Part shown: positions 24,575 through 33,259 of the stretch, in pieces
Numbering within the stretch: the stretch's first letter is position 1
Layout of the letters: each line of letters begins with the position of its first letter
NCBI RefSeq assembly: GCF_003177035.1
Contig: NZ_CP029488.1
Location: 3,664,501-3,728,500, forward strand
Source: Salinisphaera sp. LB1
Lineage (GTDB): Bacteria; Pseudomonadota; Gammaproteobacteria; Nevskiales; Salinisphaeraceae
Direction of reading: 5' to 3'
Length of the DNA: 64,000 nucleotides
The notes under the pieces: generated by a model
Databases searched by the model: none
What the model was told of the DNA's origin: nothing
What the model saw: the letters and a program-made list of their open reading frames with translations, nothing else
Program-made: the position numbers and the translations under genes

Positions 24575-25246
24575 TCAGCTCTGCGCCCACCACGGCCGCG
24601 CAACCTGCCAGCTGATACCGGGCGCCCCGGGCCAGGCCGCCACGTCGGCTTTCCAGACATGGCCTCCAGCGTCGCGCCAGTATACCGATCGCGTCTCGCC
24701 GCGGTCGGCCCAATCTAACGTTTCCGTGCATTTGTACAGTTCGCGCGTGGTTAACGGCAATTTGATCGCGCGGGTTTTGGTGCTACACACCCAGCGCGCT
24801 TCGGCGCGCCCGGCATGGCGAACGCCCTTCTTGTCGACCCAGGATCGCTCGACCCGGAATCGTTCGTCGGAGCCGAGCGATGCCATCGAAATCAACTTGC
24901 CGTCAGCCCCCATGGACTTGCTCATTTCCAGACGTGGCTTGATACCTGCTATTGACTGCAGAAAGCCATGTCGCAACACCACGGTTTCGTTGCGCGCTGT
25001 CTGCCAGAAGGTGAGCCCGCCCTGTTCTTCGGCGAGCACTAGCAGCCCCCCCCCGCGCCCGAACGAGAGCTCGATCGAAGCATACGGCACTTTTCTGGCT
25101 CGTGCAGCCAGATCGCCGTGCTGACCCGGCACCATACTGCCGAGCGTTGCCAGCATCGGGCTGCCAGACGTACTACAACCGCTGAGCGCGATAACGCTAA
25201 TGCCGGCAAGCCAAGCAAAAAAATGGGCCGCCCGAAAGCGGCCCAT
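24575..25246 (-). CDS. yjbF: YjbF/GfcB-family lipoprotein
   Basis: Predicted outer-membrane lipoprotein of the exopolysaccharide operon; 223 residues. MGRFRAAHFFAWLAGISVIA gives a signal peptide with basic n-region and lipobox LSGC. The body has the family pattern YASIELSFGRGGGLLVLAEE and WVCSTKTRAIKLPLTTRELY. The only start codon that supplies this signal peptide, the ATG at 25246, is inside the stem of an intrinsic-terminator hairpin, so both transcription into and translation of the gene are probably restricted. The longer upstream frame crosses yjbE and is rejected. Confidence 0.85.
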   Translation of the reverse strand: MGRFRAAHFFAWLAGISVIALSGCSTSGSPMLATLGSMVPGQHGDLAARARKVPYASIELSFGRGGGLLVLAEEQGGLTFWQTARNETVVLRHGFLQSIAGIKPRLEMSKSMGADGKLISMASLGSDERFRVERSWVDKKGVRHAGRAEARWVCSTKTRAIKLPLTTRELYKCTETLDWADRGETRSVYWRDAGGHVWKADVAAWPGAPGISWQVARPWWAQS

Positions 25247-25250
25247 TTTT
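25217..25250 (-). terminator. Intrinsic terminator/attenuator between yjbE and yjbF containing the yjbF start
   Basis: Perfect 13-bp stem (25238-25250 with 25219-25231), 6-nt loop TTTCGG and a seven-T run on the minus strand, 43 bp after yjbE. It is a textbook terminator shape and, being A-tract flanked, may also work in the other direction. The yjbF ATG (25246-25244) lies in its 5' arm, so the same structure could block ribosome access. Confidence 0.85.
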
Positions 25251-25292
25251 CGCACTGGAGTTGGTGATAACACCAGCAATCTCGCGATGGAA

Positions 25293-25628
25293 TCAGGTAC
25301 CGCCAGTGCCCGTGCCGCCCGTACCACCGGTACCCGTGCCGCCTGTACCCGTACCACCGGTACCGCCGACACTGACGTTCTTGTTGTTACTGCCCGACGC
25401 AACTGCAAGCGAGGCGCCCACAACAGCGGCGGCGCCAGCAGCGGCCATGGCCCCATAGGCCAACGCCTGCGACTGGCCTGCGCCGGCCGCGCCACCCGAC
25501 TTCAAAGGAGCCGATGCGCTGGAGGCGCTACCCGAACTGCCCTGGGCACTCGCGTCACTGGTCTGTGCGAAAGCCATCGGCGATGCCGCAAACATCGCGA
25601 TGCTGATCCCAGCCAAAACCTTTTTCAT
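25293..25628 (-). CDS. yjbE: YjbE/GfcA-like low-complexity secreted protein
   Basis: First gene of the yjb operon; 111 residues. The signal peptide MKKVLAGISIAMFAASPMAF-AQ is followed by a Ser/Ala/Gly-rich region, a hydrophobic Ala-rich stretch and a tail of Gly-Gly-Thr-Gly-Thr repeats (about residues 89-111). The tail is coded by near-repeats of ACCGGTACC-type DNA, so copy number could vary between strains. GGGAG lies 8 nt before the ATG. Its function in E. coli is not known beyond exopolysaccharide production. Confidence 0.82.
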   Translation of the reverse strand: MKKVLAGISIAMFAASPMAFAQTSDASAQGSSGSASSASAPLKSGGAAGAGQSQALAYGAMAAAGAAAVVGASLAVASGSNNKNVSVGGTGGTGTGGTGTGGTGGTGTGGT

Positions 25629-25672
25629 ATCATCAACTCCCGTGTAGTAACGGAGACTACTCTGGATAAACC

Positions 25673-25708
25673 GCTTCCAATACTACGACTCACCGAAAAA
25701 GACTTCAA
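25673..25708 (-). promoter_or_regulatory. Predicted sigma-70 promoter of yjbE
   Basis: -35 TTGAAG (25708-25703), 17-bp spacer, -10 TAGTAT (25685-25680). Transcription would start near 25673 and give a leader of about 45 nt with a small hairpin GTAGT/ACTAC just before the GGGAG ribosome-binding site. Confidence 0.6.
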
Positions 25709-25740
25709 GAGTTGGTCCCCTTAACCCCCGGGTACAGGCC

Positions 25741-25773
25741 GTAGCGGGATACCTTTTCTGGTTCCCGCGCTAC
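25741..25773. other. Hairpin between dapA and yjbE
   Basis: GTAGCGGGATACC and GGTTCCCGCGCTAC pair with small bulges; a four-T run follows only on the plus strand. It could end stray plus-strand transcripts or weakly end dapA transcripts; the minus side has no T-run. Confidence 0.4.
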
Positions 25774-25807
25774 TTTTACCATACATCGTCGCTGATTGTA
25801 TAACCGA

Positions 25808-26698
25808 TTAATGTTCGCCCACGACCTGTTTGATGGCATCCCGCACGGCGTCCTGAAAATGGTCCGCGAGCGGGGTCAGCGGCAGCCGGATACCGGGCTC
25901 GATCCAGCCCATTTCCTGGAGCGCCCATTTGACAGGAATCGGGTTCGCCTCGAAGAACAGCGCCGAATGCAGGGGGGCCATTTCGGCGTCCAGACGCTCG
26001 GCTTCTTCACGCTTGCCCTCGATGGCGGCCGTGCACATGCGGCTCATGAGGTTCGGCACGACATTCGCCACCACCGAGATGTTGCCCTTGCCGCCGACCA
26101 GCATCGATTCCATTGCCGTGCCGTCGTCGCCGGAATAGATCTGCATGGCGTCGCCGACGTGTTCGATCAACTCATGAATACGCTCGATCGAGCCCTTGGC
26201 CTCCTTGAGCGCGACGATGTTGTCGATGGTGGCCAGCCGCGCCACGGTTTCGGGCAGCATGTCGACGCCGGTTCGACTCGGCACGTTGTAGAGGATCTGC
26301 GGTATGTCCACGGCCATGGCGATGGCATGGAAGTGCCGATAGAGTCCTTCCTGGCTCGGCTTGTTGTAGTACGGGCAAACCAGCAGCGAGGCGTCCGCGC
26401 CCACGCGCTTGGCATGGCGCGTCAGCCGAATCGCTTCGTCGGTCGCGTTCCCGCCCGTACCGGCGATGACGGGAATGCGCTTATCGACGATCTCGACCGT
26501 GCGCTCGATGACTTCATCGTGCTCGCGAAAGCCCAATGTCGCCGACTCGCCGGTCGTACCCACCGACACGATACCGTGAGTACCCTGCTCGATATGCCAG
26601 TTGATGAGCCGTTCGAGCGATTGCCAATCGACGCTGCCATCGGCATGCATCGGCGTCACGATGGCGACCATGCTTCCGCCGAGCGCTTGCGTATCCAT
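25808..26698 (-). CDS. dapA: 4-hydroxy-tetrahydrodipicolinate synthase
   Basis: Condenses pyruvate with aspartate semialdehyde, the first committed step to lysine and diaminopimelate. The 296-residue (beta/alpha)8 protein has GTTGESATL, the catalytic Tyr in ILYNVPSRTG, the Schiff-base Lys in IVALKEAKGS, and GGKGNISVVANV. Start ATG at 26698 gives the usual MDTQALGGSMVAIVTPM; a second ATG two codons upstream is possible. Divergent from gcvR, with about 100 bp between. Confidence 0.97.
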   Translation of the reverse strand: MDTQALGGSMVAIVTPMHADGSVDWQSLERLINWHIEQGTHGIVSVGTTGESATLGFREHDEVIERTVEIVDKRIPVIAGTGGNATDEAIRLTRHAKRVGADASLLVCPYYNKPSQEGLYRHFHAIAMAVDIPQILYNVPSRTGVDMLPETVARLATIDNIVALKEAKGSIERIHELIEHVGDAMQIYSGDDGTAMESMLVGGKGNISVVANVVPNLMSRMCTAAIEGKREEAERLDAEMAPLHSALFFEANPIPVKWALQEMGWIEPGIRLPLTPLADHFQDAVRDAIKQVVGEH

Positions 26699-26801
26699 TA
26701 CCACAGTGCCTCCTCACGCGTGGGAAGCGGGAATTGTAACCGTGTTGTTGGTGCTAACATACCCGCCTTTTGAACGTCCCGATTCGCGAACCGAGACCCG
26801 C

Positions 26802-27341
26802 ATGCCCGAAATAAAGAAGTATCTGTCGCTCATCGTGCTTGGCGCCAGCCGGGACAAGCTGGCCCACGACCTCATCCGCGCGATCGGGCGCCGCGGTTGC
26901 GAAATCATCGAGTGCCGTATCACGCCGCTGGGCGATCATTTTTCGGCGGTGCTCCTGCTCGCCGGCAATTGGAGCGCCATGGGCAAGATGGAAAGCGCCC
27001 TGCCCGGCCTGGCCGAGCACCTGGGCCTGGCCATCCAGTTCGAGCACACCGAGCCCGCTGAACTGGCGCGCGAATTCCGGCCCTATGCCGCCGAAGTGGT
27101 GGCCCCGCAGCAGCCGCGTCTTCTGGCCGAGCTGATGAGCTTTTTCACCGAACAGGACGTCGCCGTGCAGGAGGCCAGCGTACAGGCCTATCAGTCCGGT
27201 ATGACCGGGGCCGACATGTGTACGGTTCATCTTTCGCTGCACGTGCCGGTCACCCAGCATCCGCAGACGCTGCGCGATGCCTTCATGGATGTATGTGACG
27301 ATCTGCACGCCGACGGCCTGCTCGATCCGATCAAGACCTAG
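26802..27341 (+). CDS. gcvR: GcvR-like glycine cleavage system regulator (double ACT domain)
   Basis: 179-residue cytoplasmic protein with two ACT domains (about residues 8-80, LSLIVLGASRDKLAHDLIRA, and 95-170, PRLLAELMSFFTEQDVAV). In E. coli GcvR binds GcvA and represses gcv genes. The position between dapA and bcp is exactly that in E. coli and Pseudomonas (dapA/gcvR/bcp). No gcv genes are nearby, so the target is inferred. Confidence 0.87.
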   Translation: MPEIKKYLSLIVLGASRDKLAHDLIRAIGRRGCEIIECRITPLGDHFSAVLLLAGNWSAMGKMESALPGLAEHLGLAIQFEHTEPAELAREFRPYAAEVVAPQQPRLLAELMSFFTEQDVAVQEASVQAYQSGMTGADMCTVHLSLHVPVTQHPQTLRDAFMDVCDDLHADGLLDPIKT

Positions 27342-27381
27342 CCCGCGCCGCCCCGCCCATCGTTATCAAGGAATTTCCGCT

Positions 27382-27867
27382 ATGAGTACAATCGCGCCCG
27401 AAGACAAGGCTCCCGACTTCAAGGCGCCGGCGACCGGCGACAAGACCCTCTCGCTGGCCGATTTCGCCGGCCGGACGCTGGTGCTGTATTTCTACCCGCG
27501 CGACAACACGCCCGGCTGCACGCAGGAAGGCGAGGCCTTTCGCGACCTGTACACGGCGTTTCAGGCCGCTGGCGCCGAGATCGTTGGCGTATCCCGCGAC
27601 TCGCTGCGCAAGCACGAGAACTTCCGCAGCAAGCACGGCTTTCCGTTCGACCTGATCAGCGACGCGGACGAAAGTGTCTGCAACGCTTATGGTGTGCTCA
27701 AGGAAAAGAACATGTACGGTCGAACCCATATCGGAATCGAGCGGAGCACATTCGTGATCGACGGCACCGGTGTCGTGCGGAACGTCTGGCGCGGCGTGAA
27801 GGTTCCCGATCATGCCGACGAGGTACTGGCTGCCGTGCGCGCATTGCGTGCCCCTGGGGCCCAGTGA
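27382..27867 (+). CDS. bcp: Thioredoxin-dependent peroxiredoxin, BCP family
   Basis: Reduces hydrogen peroxide and organic peroxides. The 161-residue protein has the peroxidatic Cys46 in YFYPRDNTPGCTQEGEAFRD and the conserved Arg in GIERSTFVIDG. The resolving Cys that many BCPs carry five residues later is absent (Glu/Ala here), pointing to a 1-Cys mechanism or another resolving residue. ATG at 27382 lies 40 bp after gcvR. Confidence 0.95.
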   Translation: MSTIAPEDKAPDFKAPATGDKTLSLADFAGRTLVLYFYPRDNTPGCTQEGEAFRDLYTAFQAAGAEIVGVSRDSLRKHENFRSKHGFPFDLISDADESVCNAYGVLKEKNMYGRTHIGIERSTFVIDGTGVVRNVWRGVKVPDHADEVLAAVRALRAPGAQ

Positions 27868-27904
27868 CCTGTCTCGTCCCACCCACCACGCGGTAACGCT
27901 CGCT

Positions 27905-29323
27905 ATGGCCCGACGGGTTTTCGTTCTCGATACCAATGTGCTGATGCACGACCCCACCGCCCTGTTCCGTTTTCAGGAACACGATGTCTACATACCGATG
28001 GTCGTTCTCGAAGAACTCGACGGCGGCAAGAAGGGGGTCTCGGAAGTCGCCCGCAACGTGCGCCAGGTGAGCCGCTTTCTCGATGAGTTGATCGCCGGGC
28101 AGACGCATGCCGATATCGAGCGCGGCATCAGCCTCGATCAACGGGCCGCTGCGGTGGCGGCGCGTGGCAACGGACGTGATGCGCCGGAGGCCAGCGGCCG
28201 TCTGTTCTTCGAAACCCGGCCGCCCGAGGGCGAACTGCCGACCATGCTCCCGGGCAGCAAGGCAGACAACTCGATCCTGCTGAGCGCCCTGGCCCTGCGC
28301 AAGGTATTCGGCCAGTCCGAAATTGTCCTTGTTTCCAAGGACATCAATCTGCGCATCAAGGCGTCGGTGATCGGCATCGAAGCCGAGGACTATTTCAACG
28401 ACAAGGTCATCGAGGATCTCGACCTGCTCTACACCGGCCATGCCGCGTTGCCAGGCGACTTCTGGGACCGGCATGCCGAGGACATGCAGTCGTGGAACGA
28501 CATGGGCCAGACCTTCTACCAGGTCAGCGGCGGCGATGTGGCCGATTGGCACGTCAACGAATTGTTGCATTTCGATCGCCCGAACGATGTCGAGCTGATC
28601 ACCCGGGACATCGAGGGCGAGACTGCCCTGCTCGAACTGGCCGAGGATTTTCGCGAAGGCAAACGCCACGTCTGGGGCGTGCATGCACGCAATCGCGAGC
28701 AGAACTTCGCCCTCAACCTGCTCATGGATCCGGACGTCGACATCGTCACCCTGCTGGGGGCGGCCGGCACCGGCAAGACCCTGCTCACGCTGGCGGCGGC
28801 GTTGTCGCAGACGCTCGACGAGTCGCGCTACCGCGAAATCATCATGACCCGCGTGACGGTTCCAGTGGGCGACGATATCGGGTTCCTGCCCGGCACCGAA
28901 GAAGAGAAGATGACGCCCTGGATGGGGGCGCTCATGGATAACCTCGAGGTACTGACCGGCAACAGCGGCACCGCATCCGAATGGGAGCGGGCCGCGACCA
29001 ACGAGTTACTGTCCAACCGCATCAAGATCCGCTCGGTCAACTTCATGCGCGGGCGGACCTTCCTCGAACGGTTCGTGATTCTCGACGAGGCACAGAACCT
29101 GACTCCCAAGCAGATGAAAACGCTCATCACCCGCGCCGGGCCTGGGACCAAGTTCGTATGTCTGGGCAACCTGGCCCAGATCGATACGCCGTATCTTACC
29201 GAGAGCAGTTCGGGGCTGACTCGCGTGGTCGACAGCTTTCGCAATTGGCGCCATGCCGGGCATGTCACCCTCGCCCAGGGCGAACGCTCCCGTCTGGCGC
29301 ATTTCGCCTCCGATCACCTCTGA
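27905..29323 (+). CDS. PIN-PhoH fusion ATPase (PhoH2-like)
   Basis: 472-residue protein with an N-terminal PIN nuclease domain (VFVLDTNVLMHDPTALFRF, acidic residues at EELD) and a C-terminal PhoH helicase-like ATPase domain (Walker A LGAAGTGKTLLTLAAA, Walker B ILDEAQNLTPKQMKTLITR). PhoH2 relatives are reported as RNA helicase/RNases. The ATG at 27905 is 38 bp past bcp and starts the PIN domain directly. The YlaK/PhoH2 subgroup is the best match; the substrate is unknown. Confidence 0.93.
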   Translation: MARRVFVLDTNVLMHDPTALFRFQEHDVYIPMVVLEELDGGKKGVSEVARNVRQVSRFLDELIAGQTHADIERGISLDQRAAAVAARGNGRDAPEASGRLFFETRPPEGELPTMLPGSKADNSILLSALALRKVFGQSEIVLVSKDINLRIKASVIGIEAEDYFNDKVIEDLDLLYTGHAALPGDFWDRHAEDMQSWNDMGQTFYQVSGGDVADWHVNELLHFDRPNDVELITRDIEGETALLELAEDFREGKRHVWGVHARNREQNFALNLLMDPDVDIVTLLGAAGTGKTLLTLAAALSQTLDESRYREIIMTRVTVPVGDDIGFLPGTEEEKMTPWMGALMDNLEVLTGNSGTASEWERAATNELLSNRIKIRSVNFMRGRTFLERFVILDEAQNLTPKQMKTLITRAGPGTKFVCLGNLAQIDTPYLTESSSGLTRVVDSFRNWRHAGHVTLAQGERSRLAHFASDHL

Positions 29324-29385
29324 CAAGCTGGGGCGGCGCGCCCGGTCCGGCGGTCAGCGAACGGCGCGCGCGAGACGGGATGCCA

Positions 29386-30474
29386 TCAGTCGGCATCCCG
29401 CGCGCCGGGCTGCCCCGACTCGTCGACATTCACGTTCTGCGGCCATGCCTTGAGCACCGAGTGCACAAGCGTAGCCAGGGGAATGGCAAAGAAGACACCC
29501 CAGAATCCCCAGATGCCGCCGAAGAACAGAACGGCCGTGATGATGGCGACGGGATGCAGATTGACCGCCTCGGAGAACAGGATCGGGACCAGCAGATTGC
29601 CGTCGAGCATCTGCAGAATGGTATAGGCAATCAACACCCAGACGGTCTGCGCATGCATGCCCCACTGGGCGTACGCCACCAGCACGACCGGCACCGTCAT
29701 GCCGAATGCGCCGACGTAGGGCACCAGCACGGAAAAGCCCACCAGCGCCGAAAGCAGCATGGCGTAATCCAGCCCGAGCGACCAGAACACGATGTAGGCC
29801 GCGATCCAGACGATCACGATCTCTACCGCCTTGCCCCGCACATAGTTGCCGAGCTGGACATTGACGTCGCTCCAGACCTGCCTCAGCAGCGCGCCGTTGC
29901 GCGGCACGAACCGGGCGAACCAGCCGAGCAGCTGATGCTTGTCGCGCAGTATGAAGAACACCATCAACGGGACCAGCACCAGGTAGACCGCCAGATAGAA
30001 CAGACTGGCACCGACCATGAGCGAACGGCTGAGCACGGTCTTGCGCAGCGACCCGACATCGATCGACACGCTGCCGATGAGCGCATTCATCTGCTCGGGC
30101 GTAATCAGCGACGGGTAGCGCGCCGGCAGTCCGCTGATCCATGCTTGCACGCTATGCACGAGATCCGGCAGCTCCTGGAGGATCTGGCCGGCCTGGCGCG
30201 TGAGCAGCGGCATGAGCGCGAAACTCACCCACACCACCCCCAGCAGCAGCGCCACCGATACCAGGGCCGCGCCGGCCGTTCGTGGCACGCCCAGGCGGCC
30301 GAGCCAGATGACCGGCGCATCCAGCAGATACGCCAGAACCAGGGCCGCCAGCACGGGCGCGACAAGCTGCCCGACGAACAGCACCAGCACCAGGCCGACG
30401 AGGAGCATGAAAACAAGCGAAACCAGCTGGGGGTCCGACAGATGCCGGGCAAACCAGGCGCGAAACACATTCAT
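29386..30474 (-). CDS. perM: AI-2E/PerM-family membrane transporter
   Basis: 362-residue inner-membrane protein with about eight membrane segments, including an N-terminal pair (LVSLVFMLLVGLVLVLFVGQ), a periplasmic stretch with the coiled segment around QILQELPDLVHSVQAWISGL, and the conserved C-terminal region LLVPILFSEAVNLHPVAIIT. The family includes the putative AI-2 exporter TqsA and PerM, neighbours of bepA in E. coli, which favours the PerM name. Convergent with phoH, divergent from bepA. Substrate unknown. Confidence 0.88.
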   Translation of the reverse strand: MNVFRAWFARHLSDPQLVSLVFMLLVGLVLVLFVGQLVAPVLAALVLAYLLDAPVIWLGRLGVPRTAGAALVSVALLLGVVWVSFALMPLLTRQAGQILQELPDLVHSVQAWISGLPARYPSLITPEQMNALIGSVSIDVGSLRKTVLSRSLMVGASLFYLAVYLVLVPLMVFFILRDKHQLLGWFARFVPRNGALLRQVWSDVNVQLGNYVRGKAVEIVIVWIAAYIVFWSLGLDYAMLLSALVGFSVLVPYVGAFGMTVPVVLVAYAQWGMHAQTVWVLIAYTILQMLDGNLLVPILFSEAVNLHPVAIITAVLFFGGIWGFWGVFFAIPLATLVHSVLKAWPQNVNVDESGQPGARDAD

Positions 30475-30766
30475 CGAAGCCGTTCTCGTTGTGGGGTGCG
30501 GGCATCAGCGGGCTATCGTAGGCGCTGAAGATGAACGATGCACGCATGCCGGCTCACGGCCTGTCGCGCTTGCCGCGCCGACACCGGGCCGGCGTCGTGG
30601 CATTTCGCCGGCAGCGACCGGGCGACGCCGGCGCGATGGCCACGATGGGCCGGCCTGCAACCGCCGCGCGGGCCGCCTCCGGCGCCCGGACGCTCGGTGA
30701 CCCGATCGAACCAAACGCGCTACGCTGAGTCCAACGACTCAAGGGTTTTGATCGATCTTGCTCACC

Positions 30767-32272
30767 ATGCGCAACTCAAGTGCCGTTGCCACCGGCCTGC
30801 TCCTGCTGGCCGGGGCGATCACCACGGCCGGCCCGGCGGCGGCCGCGGACAACGGCGACTACAACCTGCCCGATCTCGGCCAACCCGCCGATACCGCGCT
30901 AACGCCTAGCGAAGGAATACGCCTCGGGGCCCAGGTGATCGCGCGACTGCGCAGCCAGCACATGATCATCGAGGATCCCGAGCTGTCGGCTTACGTGAAC
31001 AGCGTCGGCCGGCGCCTGGCGCGTCATACCGACCGGCCCGCCGACGAGTTCCACTTCTATGTCATCGACAGCGACGATATCAACGCCTTTGCGCTGCCCG
31101 GCGGCGATATCGGGGTGAACGCCGGCCTTATCACGGCAACCAAGTCGGAGAGCGAACTCGCCAGTGTGATGGCGCACGAAATCGCGCATGTCACGCAACG
31201 CCATATCGCGCGTCAGATGGCGGAAAGCCGCGGCGATACCATTGCCACGCTCGCGACGGCCATTGTCGCGGCCGTTGCCGGCGCTGCGGCCGGCGGCGGC
31301 GGCGACGCGGCCGTTGCCGCGATTACCGGCGGCATGTCGCACCTGGGCATGCAACAACTGAGCTACACCCGCGCCGATGAGCATGAAGCCGATCGGGTCG
31401 GCATCCGCGATCTGGCACGGTCGGGCTACAACCCGTATGCCATGGGGCGCTTCTTCGGCACCCTACAGCGCCAGAGCGATCTCTACGGACAACAGCTGCC
31501 GCAAATCCTACTCAGCCACCCCGTGACCTCGACCCGCATAGCCGAGGCCAACGCGCGCGCCGCGGATTACCCCAACGTCAAGGTGCACACCAACCCGGAA
31601 TATCCCTACATGCGCGCGCGCGCCCGGGTGCTCGAGGCACGAAGCGCCAATGACATGCGCGATTACTTCAAGGGCGAAATTCATGGCGACCACCCGATCG
31701 CCGCCGACAAGTACGGCTACGCCCTCGCACTCAGCCGCCTGAGCCAGAACCAGCACGCCATCGCGCTGCTGCGCGCGGGGCTAAAGGCCCATCCCGACAT
31801 CCTGGCCTGGCGCATGGGCCTGGCCGATGCGCTCGAGCATGCTGGTGACAATGCCGAGGCCAATAAAGTGCTGTCCGCCGCGCTCAAGAAATTCCCCCAC
31901 AGCGATCCCCTCAAACTCGCCTACGCGCAGAATCTCGAGGACGAGGGCAAGCCGGCCGCGATGCGCAATTATCTGCTGTCGCAGACCAGCGTGCTGAACA
32001 CCTACCCGGCCGCACAGCGCCTGCTCGCGCGCGGCGCCGGCAAACAGAACAACCTCGGCGAGGCCTACTACCGCCAGGCGCGGTATTTCGCCATGCTCGA
32101 CGACTATCCGCGGGCGATCAATCAACTTCGGACCGCACTGCAGACCGCGAAATTGAGCGCCTACGACAAGTCCCGTTTGCGTGCGCTACGCGATCAGATG
32201 GTCCGCGCCTGCCACCACGCGTGGTCGAAGGACAAGTGCCGGCGCGGCGTCGCGAAAGGCAACGACTATTGA
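30767..32272 (+). CDS. bepA: Periplasmic M48 metalloprotease/chaperone BepA
   Basis: Assists assembly or removal of outer-membrane proteins such as LptD at the BAM complex. 501 residues: signal peptide (MRNSSAVATGLLLLAGAITT), an M48 protease domain with zinc motif in VMAHEIAHVTQRH and third ligand in DEHEADRVG, and a C-terminal TPR domain from about residue 310. A TTG three codons upstream is possible, but the ATG at 30767 gives a normal signal peptide. Divergent from perM as in E. coli. The 292-bp divergent gap (30475-30766) shows no other gene. Confidence 0.94.
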   Translation: MRNSSAVATGLLLLAGAITTAGPAAAADNGDYNLPDLGQPADTALTPSEGIRLGAQVIARLRSQHMIIEDPELSAYVNSVGRRLARHTDRPADEFHFYVIDSDDINAFALPGGDIGVNAGLITATKSESELASVMAHEIAHVTQRHIARQMAESRGDTIATLATAIVAAVAGAAAGGGGDAAVAAITGGMSHLGMQQLSYTRADEHEADRVGIRDLARSGYNPYAMGRFFGTLQRQSDLYGQQLPQILLSHPVTSTRIAEANARAADYPNVKVHTNPEYPYMRARARVLEARSANDMRDYFKGEIHGDHPIAADKYGYALALSRLSQNQHAIALLRAGLKAHPDILAWRMGLADALEHAGDNAEANKVLSAALKKFPHSDPLKLAYAQNLEDEGKPAAMRNYLLSQTSVLNTYPAAQRLLARGAGKQNNLGEAYYRQARYFAMLDDYPRAINQLRTALQTAKLSAYDKSRLRALRDQMVRACHHAWSKDKCRRGVAKGNDY

Positions 32273-32560
32273 TGCCCGCGCCGGACCCCGGTGTCGCCGC
32301 GGCACCCCGCCCCACCATGACCGCCCGCCGCCCATCGATGTAACCGGTGGCGTCGCACCCGGCGACAACATGCCGCGACCGGCATGAAGAATGGTGTTGC
32401 AATATTCGCCGCAGCGACGCTTGGCGGGGCGGTCCGCACGCCGGCTGAAGGGGCGCGGCCCCCGGCACGCGTAGCGCGTAGTCCCAAGCCGGCACACGGC
32501 GCTGTCCGTCGCCGCGCGTCGCGGCTTCCGGCCGCCAGACCCCCAGCCACGTCTCGGCCC
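32273..32560. other. Intergenic region, bepA to lapA (convergent)
   Basis: 288 bp, GC-rich. Overlapping open frames here do not look like proteins. lapB, which follows lapA in E. coli, is not present. Confidence 0.6.
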
Positions 32561-32851
32561 TCAGGTATTGTGGGTCGGCATGCTGCGCAAGTTGGCGATT
32601 TCGGCCTCTGCATCCCTGAGCTGGCGGCGAGTGCGCGCCAGCCGGGCGCGAAGCTTGGCCATGCGCACACCGCATACGATCAACGCGAGAACGAGCCCCA
32701 GCAGAAACGCCAGACCCAGCAACACGGACAGCGGCGCCGCCGCGCGGGTCCATAATAGATCGACGGACGTCGAACCGTAATTGAGGAACCCGAAGGCCAG
32801 ACCGACGAAAACCGCCAGGATCACAATCAGGTTACGGATGAGGCGCAGCAT
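32561..32851 (-). CDS. lapA: LapA-family membrane protein (lipopolysaccharide assembly protein A)
   Basis: 96-residue inner-membrane protein with two hydrophobic helices (LIVILAVFVGLAFGFLNYGS and LSVLLGLAFLLGLVLALIVC) and a C-terminal coiled coil (RLARTRRQLRDAEAEIANLR). E. coli LapA acts with LapB in FtsH-dependent control of LpxC. It follows ihfB as in many gammaproteobacteria, but the usual lapB does not follow. Start ATG at 32851. Confidence 0.88.
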   Translation of the reverse strand: MLRLIRNLIVILAVFVGLAFGFLNYGSTSVDLLWTRAAAPLSVLLGLAFLLGLVLALIVCGVRMAKLRARLARTRRQLRDAEAEIANLRSMPTHNT

Positions 32852-33259
32852 GACATTCCTCGTTGGATCGACGAGCGCATCGGCCCGAGAGAGCGGGCCC
32901 AGTCTAGGGCCTGTTTCCGTTTGGTGCGAGCGCCGCGTGGGAGACCGCAAATCGTGTCGGGCAAGACCTGCAACGCCGTCGGGCGTCGGCGTCGCGCGTT
33001 GCAGCCGCCGTGCACCGGACGCCCAGTCCGATGATCCGGCATCGCCACGGTATGATCCGTTTCGATCCGCCCCGGGGCCAGTGCCAATCCACACCCGCCA
33101 CGTTGCCGTAGCGCGGGCACGACATGTCGCCCCGCAAAGGAATCAGGATCGCCCACCGGTGGGAATTGCCGCGCCGCTCGCGCTGACCACAGCTTAGCCA
33201 ACGCTTACGCCCCGGCTGCCGAAGCGCCCGCAGACACAGCGAACCGGACTTGAGCGGGG
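32852..33259. other. 408-bp intergenic region between ihfB and lapA
   Basis: No gene recognised. An 8-bp inverted repeat TGCAACGC/GCGTTGCA (32969-32976 and 32996-33003) surrounds a GC-rich segment and may form a stem-loop. The lapA promoter is presumably here. Confidence 0.5.

Noticed and set aside
24575-25495. 306-codon version of yjbF starting upstream
   Set aside because: The extension runs antisense-like through yjbE codons in another frame and removes the signal peptide from the N-terminus.
25741-25773. dapA intrinsic terminator
   Set aside because: The hairpin has bulges and its T-run is on the wrong strand for dapA; kept only as a hairpin.
32118-32753. 211-codon minus-strand frame between bepA and lapA, considered as a lapB remnant
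   Set aside because: No TPR or rubredoxin-type motifs; it overlaps bepA and lapA coding sequence in other frames.
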